Shown: positions 1-7,382 of the stretch, one piece after another
Position numbering within the stretch: the stretch's first letter is position 1
How the letters are laid out: each line of letters opens with the position of its first letter
DNA from: Phycisphaerales bacterium UBA2266
GTDB lineage: Bacteria > Planctomycetota > Phycisphaerae > Sedimentisphaerales > Anaerobacaceae
Length of the DNA: 19,343 nucleotides
Assembly: GCA_002347125.1 (NCBI GenBank)
Contig: DDXG01000110.1
Span: 1-19,343 of the forward strand
Direction: 5' to 3'
Translations under genes and position numbers: made by a program
Notes under the pieces: generated by a model
Database searches by the model: none
Told to the model about the DNA's origin: nothing
The model's input: only the letters and a program-made list of their open reading frames with translations

Positions 1-2
1 AT

Positions 3-3000
3 CTCAACGGCGTCGAAGTGGCCAGAGACAACTTCACCGGGACGCCGCAATGGGATTCCCATGCCGACGGCGACCGTCCGAGCGCGTTGGGGGAGGATCT
101 CGTCGGCATTGATCTGTCCGACCGTTTGAACCTCCTGCTTGAGGGCGCCAACGTGCTTGCGATCCACGCGCTCAACGACGGCGTATCCAACGAGGAGTTC
201 CACATTCAGGCGGAATTATCGGCCGCCACGAATGTCGGCCAGCGGCAGTACTTCGCGCAGCCCACGCCGGGCGCATTCAATACGTCCGGCGCCGTTGACG
301 TCGTCGCCGATACGCGTTTCAGCGTCGACCGGGGCTTCTACGATACGCCGTTCCTTGTCGAGATCGCCACCGATACGGCCGATGCGACGATACGTTTCAC
401 TATTGACGGCAGCACACCCACGGAGACCCACGGCCTGGTTTACGCAGGGCCCATTCCGGTAGGCGGCACGATCTGCCTGCGGGCGATGGCGTTCAAACCC
501 GGCTGGCTCTCCACGAATGTGGATACGCAGACCTATATCTTCCTCGACCAGGTGATTCGCCAGGGCACCAATCCCGCGGGTTTTCCGACAACCTGGGGCG
601 GTACGGCCGCGGACTACGCCATGGATCAGCGCGTCGTCAACGACGTTCGATACAGCGGCCTGATGAGAGATGCGCTGCTGTCGATCCCGACCCTGTCCAT
701 CGTCACCGACGTGGACAATCTGTTCGGCCCGACCGGCATCTATCAGAACCCGACGCTGGAGGGGGCGGCCTATGAGCGCCCCGCTTCCATCGAGTGGATC
801 GATCCCGACGGCTCCAAGGGCTTCCAGATCGATGCGGGGCTGCGGATCTACGGCGGGGCCTTTCGACGGATGGACCTGACTCGAAAGAAGACATTCCGCC
901 TTCTGTTCAAGCGTCAGTACGGGGCCGGCAAGCTGGACTTTCGCCTCTTCGATGCCGACGATGCGACCACGGAATTCGACACGATCATCCTGCGGGGCGG
1001 GTCCAACGACGGCTGGAACAACTGGGGAGGCGAGAATACCCAGTACATCATCGACGAATTCATGCGCCGAACGCAGTTGGCCCTGGGCCAACATGCTGCG
1101 CACGGCACGTTCGTGCATCTGTATATAAACGGCCTGTACTGGGGTCTGTACAACCCGGTCGAACGTCCGGGCCAGTCCTTCGCCGCCACGTACTATGGGG
1201 GCGATAAGGCGCAGTGGGATGCGATCAACGCCGGCGAGCCGGTCGGAGAGAGCACGTCAACGACTTGGAACGCGATGCTCGGCCAGATTGGCCAGGGCAT
1301 GGCGACCCTGGCCGCTTACCAGAAGATCCAGGGCCATAACCCCGATGGGACGCCCAATCCCGCCTATGACAACCTGCTTGACGTCGACAACTACATAGAC
1401 TACCTGTTTTCCAACTTCTGGGGCGGGACGGGCGACTGGGGCGGCCGCAACTGGTATGTTGCCTGTCGCCGCCCTCCGGACGCCACGGGATTCAAGTTCT
1501 TCAACTGGGACAGTGAAGGCGCCATCCTCATCTGGTCGAACCTTAATGAGAATGTGACCGGAAGATCGGAGGCCATCCAGGCGCCGTACCAGGCGCTGAG
1601 GCAGAATGCCGAGTTCCGTATGTCTTTTGCGGACCACGCCCATCGCCACCTGTTCAACGCCGGACCGGCCATGCCCCTGGCGTCCTACGCCCGCTACAAA
1701 GAACTGGCCGACGAGGTGGAACTGGCCATAATCGCCGAATCAGCCCGCTGGGGAGACCAGGCGCGCAGCACGCCCTATACCCTGGCGGACTGGCAGGCGA
1801 AACGGGACTACGTCCTCAACACCTACATGCCGCAACGACCGGCCATTGTCCTTGGCCAACTGCTCGCCGCCGGCCTCTATCCGGCGATCAGCGTCCCTGT
1901 CTTCAAGGTCAACGGCGTCCAACAGCACGGCGGACATATCTTGCCAACGGACGACCTGTCCATGACGCTTCCCGAAGATACTTCGTACAGGGATGTGGAA
2001 TTGGTCGGCGAGCGCGCGGCGGTGCGGGTCCATGTGCCCATGGACAATTCCCTGGTGCTGAGTTGGACCGCCAGGACATTCGTGCCGGGCGCAGGCTGGT
2101 CCGACGGCTCGACGTTTACCGGCGTAGGATACGAGAGGGACAGCGGCTACGAAAGCCTGATCGGCGCGGACGTCGGCGATGCCATGTACGGACGCAGCAC
2201 GTCCGTGTTCCTGCGCATCGCGTTCAGTTTCGACGGCAGCGAGAACTTCGACAGACTGGTGCTTGCGGCCAAGTATGACGACGGCTTCGTCGCGTATCTC
2301 AACGGCACACGGGTCTGCACCAGCGGCAACGTTACCAATGAGATACCGGGCACGGCCACCGCGGGCAATCATGAGGCCGGCGCCGCATTTGAAGAATTCG
2401 ACATCACCGATTTCAAGGGCTCGCTGGTGGTCGGTACGAACATCCTGGCCATTCACGGCATCAACATCACCACAACCAGCAGCGATATGATCATAATGCC
2501 CAAACTCGTGGGCAAGGTCGTCGATACCGGCAGCAACTCTCAGCCGATATGGTATACGCTCGACGGCTCCGATCCCCGCCTGTTGGGTGGCTTTAGAAGT
2601 CCGGCGGCTCTGGAATATCCGGGTGCACCGATCCGGCTGACCAGGAGCAGTCGTGTCCGTGCCAGGACACTGCATAATGGGAGCTGGAGTGCGTTGAACG
2701 ACGCCGTCTTTGCCGTCGGACCCGTGGCCCAGAGCCTTCGGGTATCCGAGATCATGTACCATCCCGCCAATACCGGCTCTCCGATGGACCCCAACAAGGA
2801 GTACGTCGAACTGGTCAATATCGGGGCCGCGGCCATCAACCTCAATCTGGTGCGGTTCACCAACGGTGTGCAATTCACCTTTGGCGATACGGTGCTCAAT
2901 CCCGGCGAATATGTGCTTGTGGTTCGCGATATGGCGGCCTTCCACGCCGAATACGGTTCAGGACTCCATGTGGCCGGCCAGTACACCGGCTCGCTGGATA

Positions 3001-4205
3001 ACAGCGGCGAGAGGATCACCCTCGAGGACGCCGCCGGTACGATCATCCACAGTTTCCGCTATCGTGACGACTGGTACGGCATCACCGACGGAGGAGGTTT
3101 CTCGTTGACGGTGCGCGACCTGTTTGCGGCCGACCCCAATATCCTCAACGACAAATCCGCCTGGCGGGCGAGCGCCGAGGTCGGCGGCTCGCCCGGCTGG
3201 GACGATACCGGTGTCGTCCCCGACCCCGGCGCCATTGTCATCAACGAGGTCCTTGCCCACTCCCACGCCGAAAACGCCGACTGGATCGAACTGCACAACG
3301 CCACCGCCGATCCCATCCATATCGGCGGCTGGTTCCTCAGCGACAGCGAGGCCGCCCTGATGAAGTACCGCATCGCCGAGGGCACCGTCATCGGCCCCGG
3401 CGGCTACATCGTGTTCTACGAGAACCTGCATTTCGGCAATCCGATGGACCCAGGCCGCCTGGTTGCCTTCGCCCTCAGCGAGAACGGCGAGCAGGTGGTC
3501 TTATCCTCGGCCGTCGACGGGGTCCTCAGCGGCTTCCGCGCGACCGAGGACTTCGGGGCTTCGCCCACGGGCGTCGCCTTCGGCCGTTACGCCAAGAGCG
3601 GCGGCACGTTCAACTTCGTCCTGATGAGCGCCAACACCCCCGGGGCCGCCAACGCCTACCCACTGGTCGGCCCCATGGTCATCAACGAGATCATGTACAA
3701 CCCACCCTCGGGCAACCAGGATGAGGAGTACGTCGAGCTGCTCAACATCAGCAGTCAGCCTGTGACGCTCCTGGACCCGCTGACCCTTGAGCCGTGGAAG
3801 TTCACCGACGCCATTGAGAAGGTCTTCCCGACGAATCCGCCCGTGACGGTCGCGCCGGGCGGCTTCCTTCTGGTGGTCCGCAATACCCAGGCCTTCGTGG
3901 TCCGCTACGGCGTGCCGCCGGCTGGCGTTCAGGTACTGCAGTACGACAGCGGGGCCCTGGACAACGCCGGGGAGAAGCTCGAGATCTCCATGCCCGGTGA
4001 TGTGGATGGGCAGGGTGTCCGCCAATACATACGGGTGGACCGCGTGGTCTACAGCGATGGCTCGCACCCGGTCGGCGAGGACCCGTGGCCGCCGTCGGCC
4101 GACGGCCAGGGCCACAGCCTCCACCGGATCGCCCCCGCTGGGTACGGCAACGACGTCATCAACTGGCAGGCCGCCGCCCCCACCCCCGGCGCGTCCAATC
4201 CGTAG
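3..4205 (+). CDS. CotH-kinase / lamin-tail multidomain secreted protein, 5'-truncated by window edge
   Basis: The reading frame is open to the left edge. A GTG at 18 is not a credible start, because the codons before it (LNGVEV) continue a beta-sandwich domain repeated later in the same protein (LNGTRV…ILAIHGIN near residue 760-815, against LNGVEV…VLAIHALN here). Residues below count from nt 18. Visible order: end of that sandwich domain (1-75); chitobiase C-terminal-like domain with FTIDGSTPTE (about 100-178); CotH kinase-like domain (about 212-520) with YINGLYWGLYNPVE near 367, NYIDYLFSNFWGG near 457 and FNWDSEG near 496; second sandwich (about 680-835); second chitobiase-like domain with WYTLDGSDPR (about 845-900); and three lamin-tail domains starting SEIMYHP (about 908), INEVLAHS (about 1074) and INEIMYNPP (about 1221). 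CotH proteins are atypical protein kinases; lamin-tail domains are common in surface proteins. The visible C-terminus ends TPGASNP with no sorting signal. Domain calls are strong; the substrate is unknown. Confidence 0.9.
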   Translation, partial: LNGVEVARDNFTGTPQWDSHADGDRPSALGEDLVGIDLSDRLNLLLEGANVLAIHALNDGVSNEEFHIQAELSAATNVGQRQYFAQPTPGAFNTSGAVDVVADTRFSVDRGFYDTPFLVEIATDTADATIRFTIDGSTPTETHGLVYAGPIPVGGTICLRAMAFKPGWLSTNVDTQTYIFLDQVIRQGTNPAGFPTTWGGTAADYAMDQRVVNDVRYSGLMRDALLSIPTLSIVTDVDNLFGPTGIYQNPTLEGAAYERPASIEWIDPDGSKGFQIDAGLRIYGGAFRRMDLTRKKTFRLLFKRQYGAGKLDFRLFDADDATTEFDTIILRGGSNDGWNNWGGENTQYIIDEFMRRTQLALGQHAAHGTFVHLYINGLYWGLYNPVERPGQSFAATYYGGDKAQWDAINAGEPVGESTSTTWNAMLGQIGQGMATLAAYQKIQGHNPDGTPNPAYDNLLDVDNYIDYLFSNFWGGTGDWGGRNWYVACRRPPDATGFKFFNWDSEGAILIWSNLNENVTGRSEAIQAPYQALRQNAEFRMSFADHAHRHLFNAGPAMPLASYARYKELADEVELAIIAESARWGDQARSTPYTLADWQAKRDYVLNTYMPQRPAIVLGQLLAAGLYPAISVPVFKVNGVQQHGGHILPTDDLSMTLPEDTSYRDVELVGERAAVRVHVPMDNSLVLSWTARTFVPGAGWSDGSTFTGVGYERDSGYESLIGADVGDAMYGRSTSVFLRIAFSFDGSENFDRLVLAAKYDDGFVAYLNGTRVCTSGNVTNEIPGTATAGNHEAGAAFEEFDITDFKGSLVVGTNILAIHGINITTTSSDMIIMPKLVGKVVDTGSNSQPIWYTLDGSDPRLLGGFRSPAALEYPGAPIRLTRSSRVRARTLHNGSWSALNDAVFAVGPVAQSLRVSEIMYHPANTGSPMDPNKEYVELVNIGAAAINLNLVRFTNGVQFTFGDTVLNPGEYVLVVRDMAAFHAEYGSGLHVAGQYTGSLDNSGERITLEDAAGTIIHSFRYRDDWYGITDGGGFSLTVRDLFAADPNILNDKSAWRASAEVGGSPGWDDTGVVPDPGAIVINEVLAHSHAENADWIELHNATADPIHIGGWFLSDSEAALMKYRIAEGTVIGPGGYIVFYENLHFGNPMDPGRLVAFALSENGEQVVLSSAVDGVLSGFRATEDFGASPTGVAFGRYAKSGGTFNFVLMSANTPGAANAYPLVGPMVINEIMYNPPSGNQDEEYVELLNISSQPVTLLDPLTLEPWKFTDAIEKVFPTNPPVTVAPGGFLLVVRNTQAFVVRYGVPPAGVQVLQYDSGALDNAGEKLEISMPGDVDGQGVRQYIRVDRVVYSDGSHPVGEDPWPPSADGQGHSLHRIAPAGYGNDVINWQAAAPTPGASNP

Positions 4206-4212
4206 CAATCCA

Positions 4213-4252
4213 CGGGCCTCTTGCCCGCGGATCGAGGGCGAGGGGCCCTCGA
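4213..4252 (+). terminator. Two consecutive hairpins after the CotH/lamin-tail gene
   Basis: Eight bases after the TAG stop is CGGGC-CTCTT-GCCCG (4213-4227). It is followed by a perfect 8-bp stem, TCGAGGGC-GAGGG-GCCCTCGA (4232-4252). No T-tract follows, so this is not a textbook intrinsic terminator. Position and stability suggest 3'-end formation or RNA protection for the upstream gene. The function is inferred. Confidence 0.45.
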
Positions 4253-4283
4253 CACGAGCAACGCGCGCCTCATGCACGGGCAG

Positions 4284-4307
4284 GCCTGTCCTGAGCGAAG
4301 CGAAGGC
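4284..4307. repeat. Interspersed CPERSEG-type intergenic repeat copy (single arm)
   Basis: The 24-bp stretch contains CCTGTCCTGAGCGAAGCGAA. Translated in different frames it gives the strings ACPERSEG and PVLSEAKA. From memory, strings of this type recur in spurious intergenic ORFs of many environmental bacterial genomes, reflecting a short interspersed DNA repeat. Only one arm is seen and no second copy was found in this window by eye, so the repeat status rests on recognition. Confidence 0.4.
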
Positions 4308-4479
4308 GTTCTCGCTCTTCAAGGATACCGCGTGTCTGATAGCCGCCGCGCGCCGGCGGTGGTTGACCGTCCAATGAAGCACAGATCGATGGCACAGACC
4401 AAGGGCCTCGTCGGGATACGTTGGGGCGGCAAGGGGTTTTCCGCGGCGCTCCGGGTGATTCAGGAGCCTCAGCCGGCGT

Positions 4480-5088
4480 CTACTGGGACACAGACATATC
4501 CATGGCCGAGGCGATGTGGACGAGATCGATGAGGTTCTCGGCCCCGAGTTTCTTCATAATACGACGCCGTTCGTCCTCCACCGTTCGTCTGGAGCGATGG
4601 CGAATGTCCGCGATCTCCCGGTTGCTCTTGCCGTCGAGGATCATCACAAGCGTTTCCCGCTCAAGGTTGGTCAGCGCATGAACGGGTCGGCTCTGCCCGT
4701 TGCCCGACACCCGGGCTAACACCGACCGCACGGCCGACTGGAGCGACCGCCGCGACAGCGGCTTTTCCACAAACTCGATCGCCCCCAGCTTCATAGCCTC
4801 CACCGCCGTCTTCACATCCCCATAACCCGTCACCACAATCGTCGGCAGCAGCGGAGAAATCACCTTGACCTGCCGGATCAACTCCAGACCATCGACGTCC
4901 GGCATCCGCAGATCGGTGATCAGTAGATCGCACCGCCGTGACGGCAGGGCCTGCAGGCACTGCTGCGCCGAGCCGAAGCACGCCACCTCCACGTCCAGGT
5001 CCTCGAGCGTCCGTCGGACCACCTCCCGCACGTCCTCGTGGTCGTCCACAAAGAACACCGTCGTCCGCTCTGTATTCTCGCCGTCCAT
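4480..5088 (-). CDS. FixJ/NarL-type response regulator (REC + LuxR-type HTH)
   Basis: This is a 202-aa two-domain regulator. The receiver domain (about 8-125) has the acidic pair D15/D16 in VDDHED, the phospho-acceptor D59 in LLITDLRMPD, the switch Thr 87 in VVTGYGD and the conserved Lys 109 in EKPLS. A GerE/LuxR-type helix-turn-helix follows (about 138-199: LTNLERETLVMILDGKSN, then RRTVEDERRRIMKKLG). The pattern TGYGDVKTAVEAMKLGA is FixJ-like. The ATG at 5088 is chosen over the TTG one codon upstream: it forms TGATG with the kinase stop, overlapping by 1 nt, and AAGGAAG lies about 6 nt upstream. Phosphorylation by the adjacent kinase should control DNA binding. The target promoters cannot be seen. 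The protein is full length for the family. Confidence 0.93.
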   Translation of the reverse strand: MDGENTERTTVFFVDDHEDVREVVRRTLEDLDVEVACFGSAQQCLQALPSRRCDLLITDLRMPDVDGLELIRQVKVISPLLPTIVVTGYGDVKTAVEAMKLGAIEFVEKPLSRRSLQSAVRSVLARVSGNGQSRPVHALTNLERETLVMILDGKSNREIADIRHRSRRTVEDERRRIMKKLGAENLIDLVHIASAMDMSVSQ

Positions 5089-6614
5089 CAAGCGCTTCCT
5101 TTGACTGAAACAGGCAGGCGCACGAAGAAGGTCGTTCCCTCCCCGTCACGGCTCTCGGCCCACACCTTGCCCTCGACGCCTTCGACGATCCGCCGCACCA
5201 CCGCCAGCCCCAGGCCCGTCCCCTGCCCATCCGGTTTCGTCGTGAAGAATGGTTCGAACAGCCTGTCAAGGTGCTCCGGGGCAACGCCCCCGCAGTCGTC
5301 AGCGAAGGCCAGCTCAACACGCTGCTGTCGCATCCGGCCTGAGATCGTAAGCGTCCGGTTGCCCATCCCGTTGGCTGCCTGCATGGCATTCTCCACCAGG
5401 CAGAAACACACCTGCTCGGCCTCATCTTCGTTCATATCGACGGCCGGCAACCGCCGAAGATCACGCACTTCGATCTTCAGACCCACCCTAGCGGCAATAT
5501 CCAGCATGGGCCGAACAGCGTTGCCGATGACTGAATCGACCTTTGCGGGCCTTTGACCCGGCAGCGTCCTTCTCGACATGGCCAGGAGGCTCCCGGCCAT
5601 CTGCTCCAGTTGTTCGGTGGCATGGAGCGACTGCTCCAGCGACTGGCGGACTCGTGGCGTGCCGTCATCATCGTCCAAGTGGGCCAGGGCCTCCTCCAAG
5701 GAGAGGTTGATCACCGTCAAGGGGCGTTTGAGGTCGTGGTGCAGCATCGCAGTGAGAACGCCCACGGACGCCAGCTGCTCCGTGCGGACCATCTTCTCGC
5801 GGTACCGTTCAAGCTCCAGGGCCTCGGTCAAATCCGAGGCGTGGATGGCAACTCGAACCACCCGGCCTGTTCCGTCAAAGACCGGCCGCACGGAGTGCAA
5901 CATCATCTTGCCTGCCCGGCAGTCGCGAAACTGAATGGGCTGACCCGCGCGGAAGACCTCGTCGATGCGCACGCGCCGCTGCCGCGCCAGGTCCGGTGGA
6001 ATCAGGTCGTAGGCCGACATCCCCACCAGCGTCTCGCGCGGTATCCCGAACTCCCTCGCCAGCATTCCATTGGCGGCCAGGATCGTCCCGGCCTGGTCCA
6101 TCAGGAAGGCCTCCTCCACAACTGCGTCCATCAGCGAACGCATATCGCCGGCGCTCTGACGCTGCGCCGTAACATCGAGAACCGTGCCCTCGTAGAACAG
6201 GGTCCGGCCGGCTTCGTCGCGCACCGCCCGGGCGTGTTCAACAACATGGATCGGCCGCCCATCCAGCCGCACCCAGACGGATTCGAGTCCGTTGACGAAG
6301 CCGTACTGCTCGATCTGCTCCTTGAAGTGCGACCGCGGGTACTGCGGCTCGAATCCGCCTTCTTCAAGATTGCGTTCGGCAAGGTCTTCAAACCGCTCGT
6401 ATCCGAGCATGGCCACCAAGGCGGGGTTGGCCATCAGTATCCGGCCGTCCGGGGTCGTACGGTAGATGCCCACCGGCACGTTCCGCGCAAAATCCTCGAA
6501 CGAATCCACCGAGGGGGATGTCGCTCGAAGGCGCCGCTCCATCTGGTCCATCCTCGCCCGAAGAGATTCCAACTCCCCGACCAACTCCGCATCAGCCTTG
6601 AGTCCACCTCGCAT
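5088..6614 (-). CDS. Soluble PAS-PAS sensor histidine kinase (FixL/NtrB-like)
   Basis: The 508-aa kinase has no membrane segment, so it should sense a cytoplasmic signal. It has an N-terminal coiled-coil-like stretch (ELVGELESLRARMDQMERRL), PAS1 (about 39-150, with VPVGIYRTTPDGRILMANPA), PAS2 (about 155-265, with FLMDQAGTILAANG) and a dimerisation/phosphoacceptor segment. The H-box reads MLHHDLKRPLTVINLSLEEA; the second His (293), next to Asp, is the likely phospho-site. The ATPase domain has N-box VENAMQAAN (N409), G1 DDCGG (D440), F-box LFEPFFTTK and G2 GTGLGL. The ATG at 6614 is preferred because purine-rich AAGAAGAGTAGG lies just upstream. An in-frame ATG at 6677 adds 21 unremarkable residues and lacks a clear ribosome site. 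Translational coupling to the downstream regulator is likely. No haem-PAS signature could be confirmed. Confidence 0.92.
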   Translation of the reverse strand: MRGGLKADAELVGELESLRARMDQMERRLRATSPSVDSFEDFARNVPVGIYRTTPDGRILMANPALVAMLGYERFEDLAERNLEEGGFEPQYPRSHFKEQIEQYGFVNGLESVWVRLDGRPIHVVEHARAVRDEAGRTLFYEGTVLDVTAQRQSAGDMRSLMDAVVEEAFLMDQAGTILAANGMLAREFGIPRETLVGMSAYDLIPPDLARQRRVRIDEVFRAGQPIQFRDCRAGKMMLHSVRPVFDGTGRVVRVAIHASDLTEALELERYREKMVRTEQLASVGVLTAMLHHDLKRPLTVINLSLEEALAHLDDDDGTPRVRQSLEQSLHATEQLEQMAGSLLAMSRRTLPGQRPAKVDSVIGNAVRPMLDIAARVGLKIEVRDLRRLPAVDMNEDEAEQVCFCLVENAMQAANGMGNRTLTISGRMRQQRVELAFADDCGGVAPEHLDRLFEPFFTTKPDGQGTGLGLAVVRRIVEGVEGKVWAESRDGEGTTFFVRLPVSVKGSA

Positions 6615-6741
6615 CAAACACCTACTCTTCTTCCGGGCATCAGGCCCTCCGGCCCAACCGTAGTCAAAGATGCCCATGCTCGCAAAAGCTCGACGTCCGT
6701 GTCCTCACCACGGCCAACAGCCAAGACCACAACAAAACACT

Positions 6742-6771
6742 ATGTTAGCAGGCCAGACCCGTGCTTGTCAA
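6742..6771 (-). promoter_or_regulatory. Sigma70-type promoter for the kinase/regulator operon
   Basis: On the minus strand TTGACA (6771-6766, perfect -35) is followed by an 18-bp spacer and TAACAT (6747-6742, 4 of 6 matches), preceded by TGC as an extended -10. The predicted transcript start is near 6735, about 120 nt before the preferred kinase start and about 58 nt before the alternative one. Seen directly; activity is inferred. Confidence 0.6.
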
Positions 6772-6840
6772 GAAGAATCCGGTCGAATACGGATATAATC
6801 GCCTCTGTGGCCCCACGCGAGCATCCGCAACACATCGCCG

Positions 6841-6863
6841 GACACGTGGCAAATACGTATATT
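6841..6863. repeat. Exact 23-bp direct repeat, copy 1
   Basis: It contains CACGTGGCAAATACGTAT and is identical over 23 bp to 6896-6918 in the same orientation. Two palindromic hexamers, CACGTG and TACGTA, lie inside it. It sits roughly 105-130 bp upstream of the predicted kinase transcript start, a position fitting a regulator binding site. Confidence 0.75.
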
Positions 6864-6895
6864 GAATGGTATCACGGCAGTGCCAGGCCCCATCT

Positions 6896-6918
6896 GACAC
6901 GTGGCAAATACGTATATT
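6896..6918. repeat. Exact 23-bp direct repeat, copy 2
   Basis: This is the second identical copy, starting 55 bp after copy 1. That is close to five helical turns, so a bound protein would face nearly the same side of the helix. The flanks differ (CCG before copy 1, TCT before copy 2; G and C respectively after), so the repeat ends are sharply defined. Confidence 0.75.
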
Positions 6919-7069
6919 CCGAGGAGGGCGTGCCATGGGAGAGATGGGAGGAAATTGAAGCCGAGGTCCCGATTATAGTAAGATTGGCGGCGGTGCTGCC
7001 ATCCAGACGGTGTCCATACGCAATCATCATCGCCTCCGACGAGGGGCGGTAGACAGCAAGGAGAAGACC

Positions 7070-7310
7070 ATGCTGTTCGTTCGTTTGAAGCACCTGTTCG
7101 TCTGTTCGGTTGTAGCAGCAGTCCTGGACATCGGGGCTGCATTCACGGGTTCGGTGACGTAAGGGGCCCTTCGTGGACCGAGCGCCCAGGATGGGTTTGC
7201 TCGTTGTGGACGAGATATTCGATGTGTGCGAACAGAAGAGTACGCAGCTCGATTTTCACCTGATATTCCCAGGCTGGCACGAGCAGGACTTGCGCGCCCT
7301 GGTGCGTTGA
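7070..7310 (+). pseudogene. Possible frameshifted remnant of a heparinase II/III-like C-terminal domain
   Basis: An ATG at 7070, with AAGGAG placed about 7 nt upstream, opens a 30-codon frame ending AAFTGSVT then TAA at 7160. One +1 shift gives 49 more codons (7161-7310), with FVDRAPRMGLLVVDEIF and then KSTQLDFHLIFPG, before TGA. Joined, the two parts resemble the strand pattern AAxPGVTR…FV…LVVDEIE…H of the C-terminal beta-sandwich in heparinase II/III-type lyases (from memory). No catalytic region is present, so any enzyme would be non-functional. Alternatives: a genuine 30-aa hydrophobic peptide using the good ribosome site, or chance. An intact 39-aa frame also starts at the ATG encoding MGLLVVDE. 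Confidence 0.3.
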
Positions 7311-7382
7311 GAGCGGCTCGCCGGCGAGTCGCCGAACAGACGACAAACAGGCAAGACCCCGCATAGCGGCAGGCCAACGCCC

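Larger units (their letters stand above)
6615..7382. other. 768-bp region without an intact gene
   Basis: Between the kinase start and the symporter stop I see the kinase promoter, the 23-bp repeat pair, a possible degenerate coding fragment (7070-7310), and a 12-bp palindrome CTCGCCGGCGAG near 7318-7329 beyond the symporter stop. Several frames stay open, but none reads as a recognisable protein. Confidence 0.6.

Noticed and set aside
216..1118. 300-codon minus-strand open frame
   Set aside because: Antisense to the CotH domain; histidine/arginine-rich shadow composition.
1740..2945. 401-codon minus-strand open frame
   Set aside because: Antisense to the CotH/lamin-tail protein, with no motif.
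4213..4252. Hairpins as a CRISPR or riboswitch element
   Set aside because: Only two unrelated stems with no repeat-spacer pattern and no downstream coding region on the same strand.
6972..6977. Perfect TATAAT on the minus strand upstream of the kinase
   Set aside because: No acceptable -35 at 16-18 bp (only TGGCAG), while a better promoter lies at 6742-6771.
5553..7052. 499-codon plus-strand open frame
   Set aside because: Antisense to the histidine kinase over most of its length; the remainder runs through the direct repeats without any recognisable protein.
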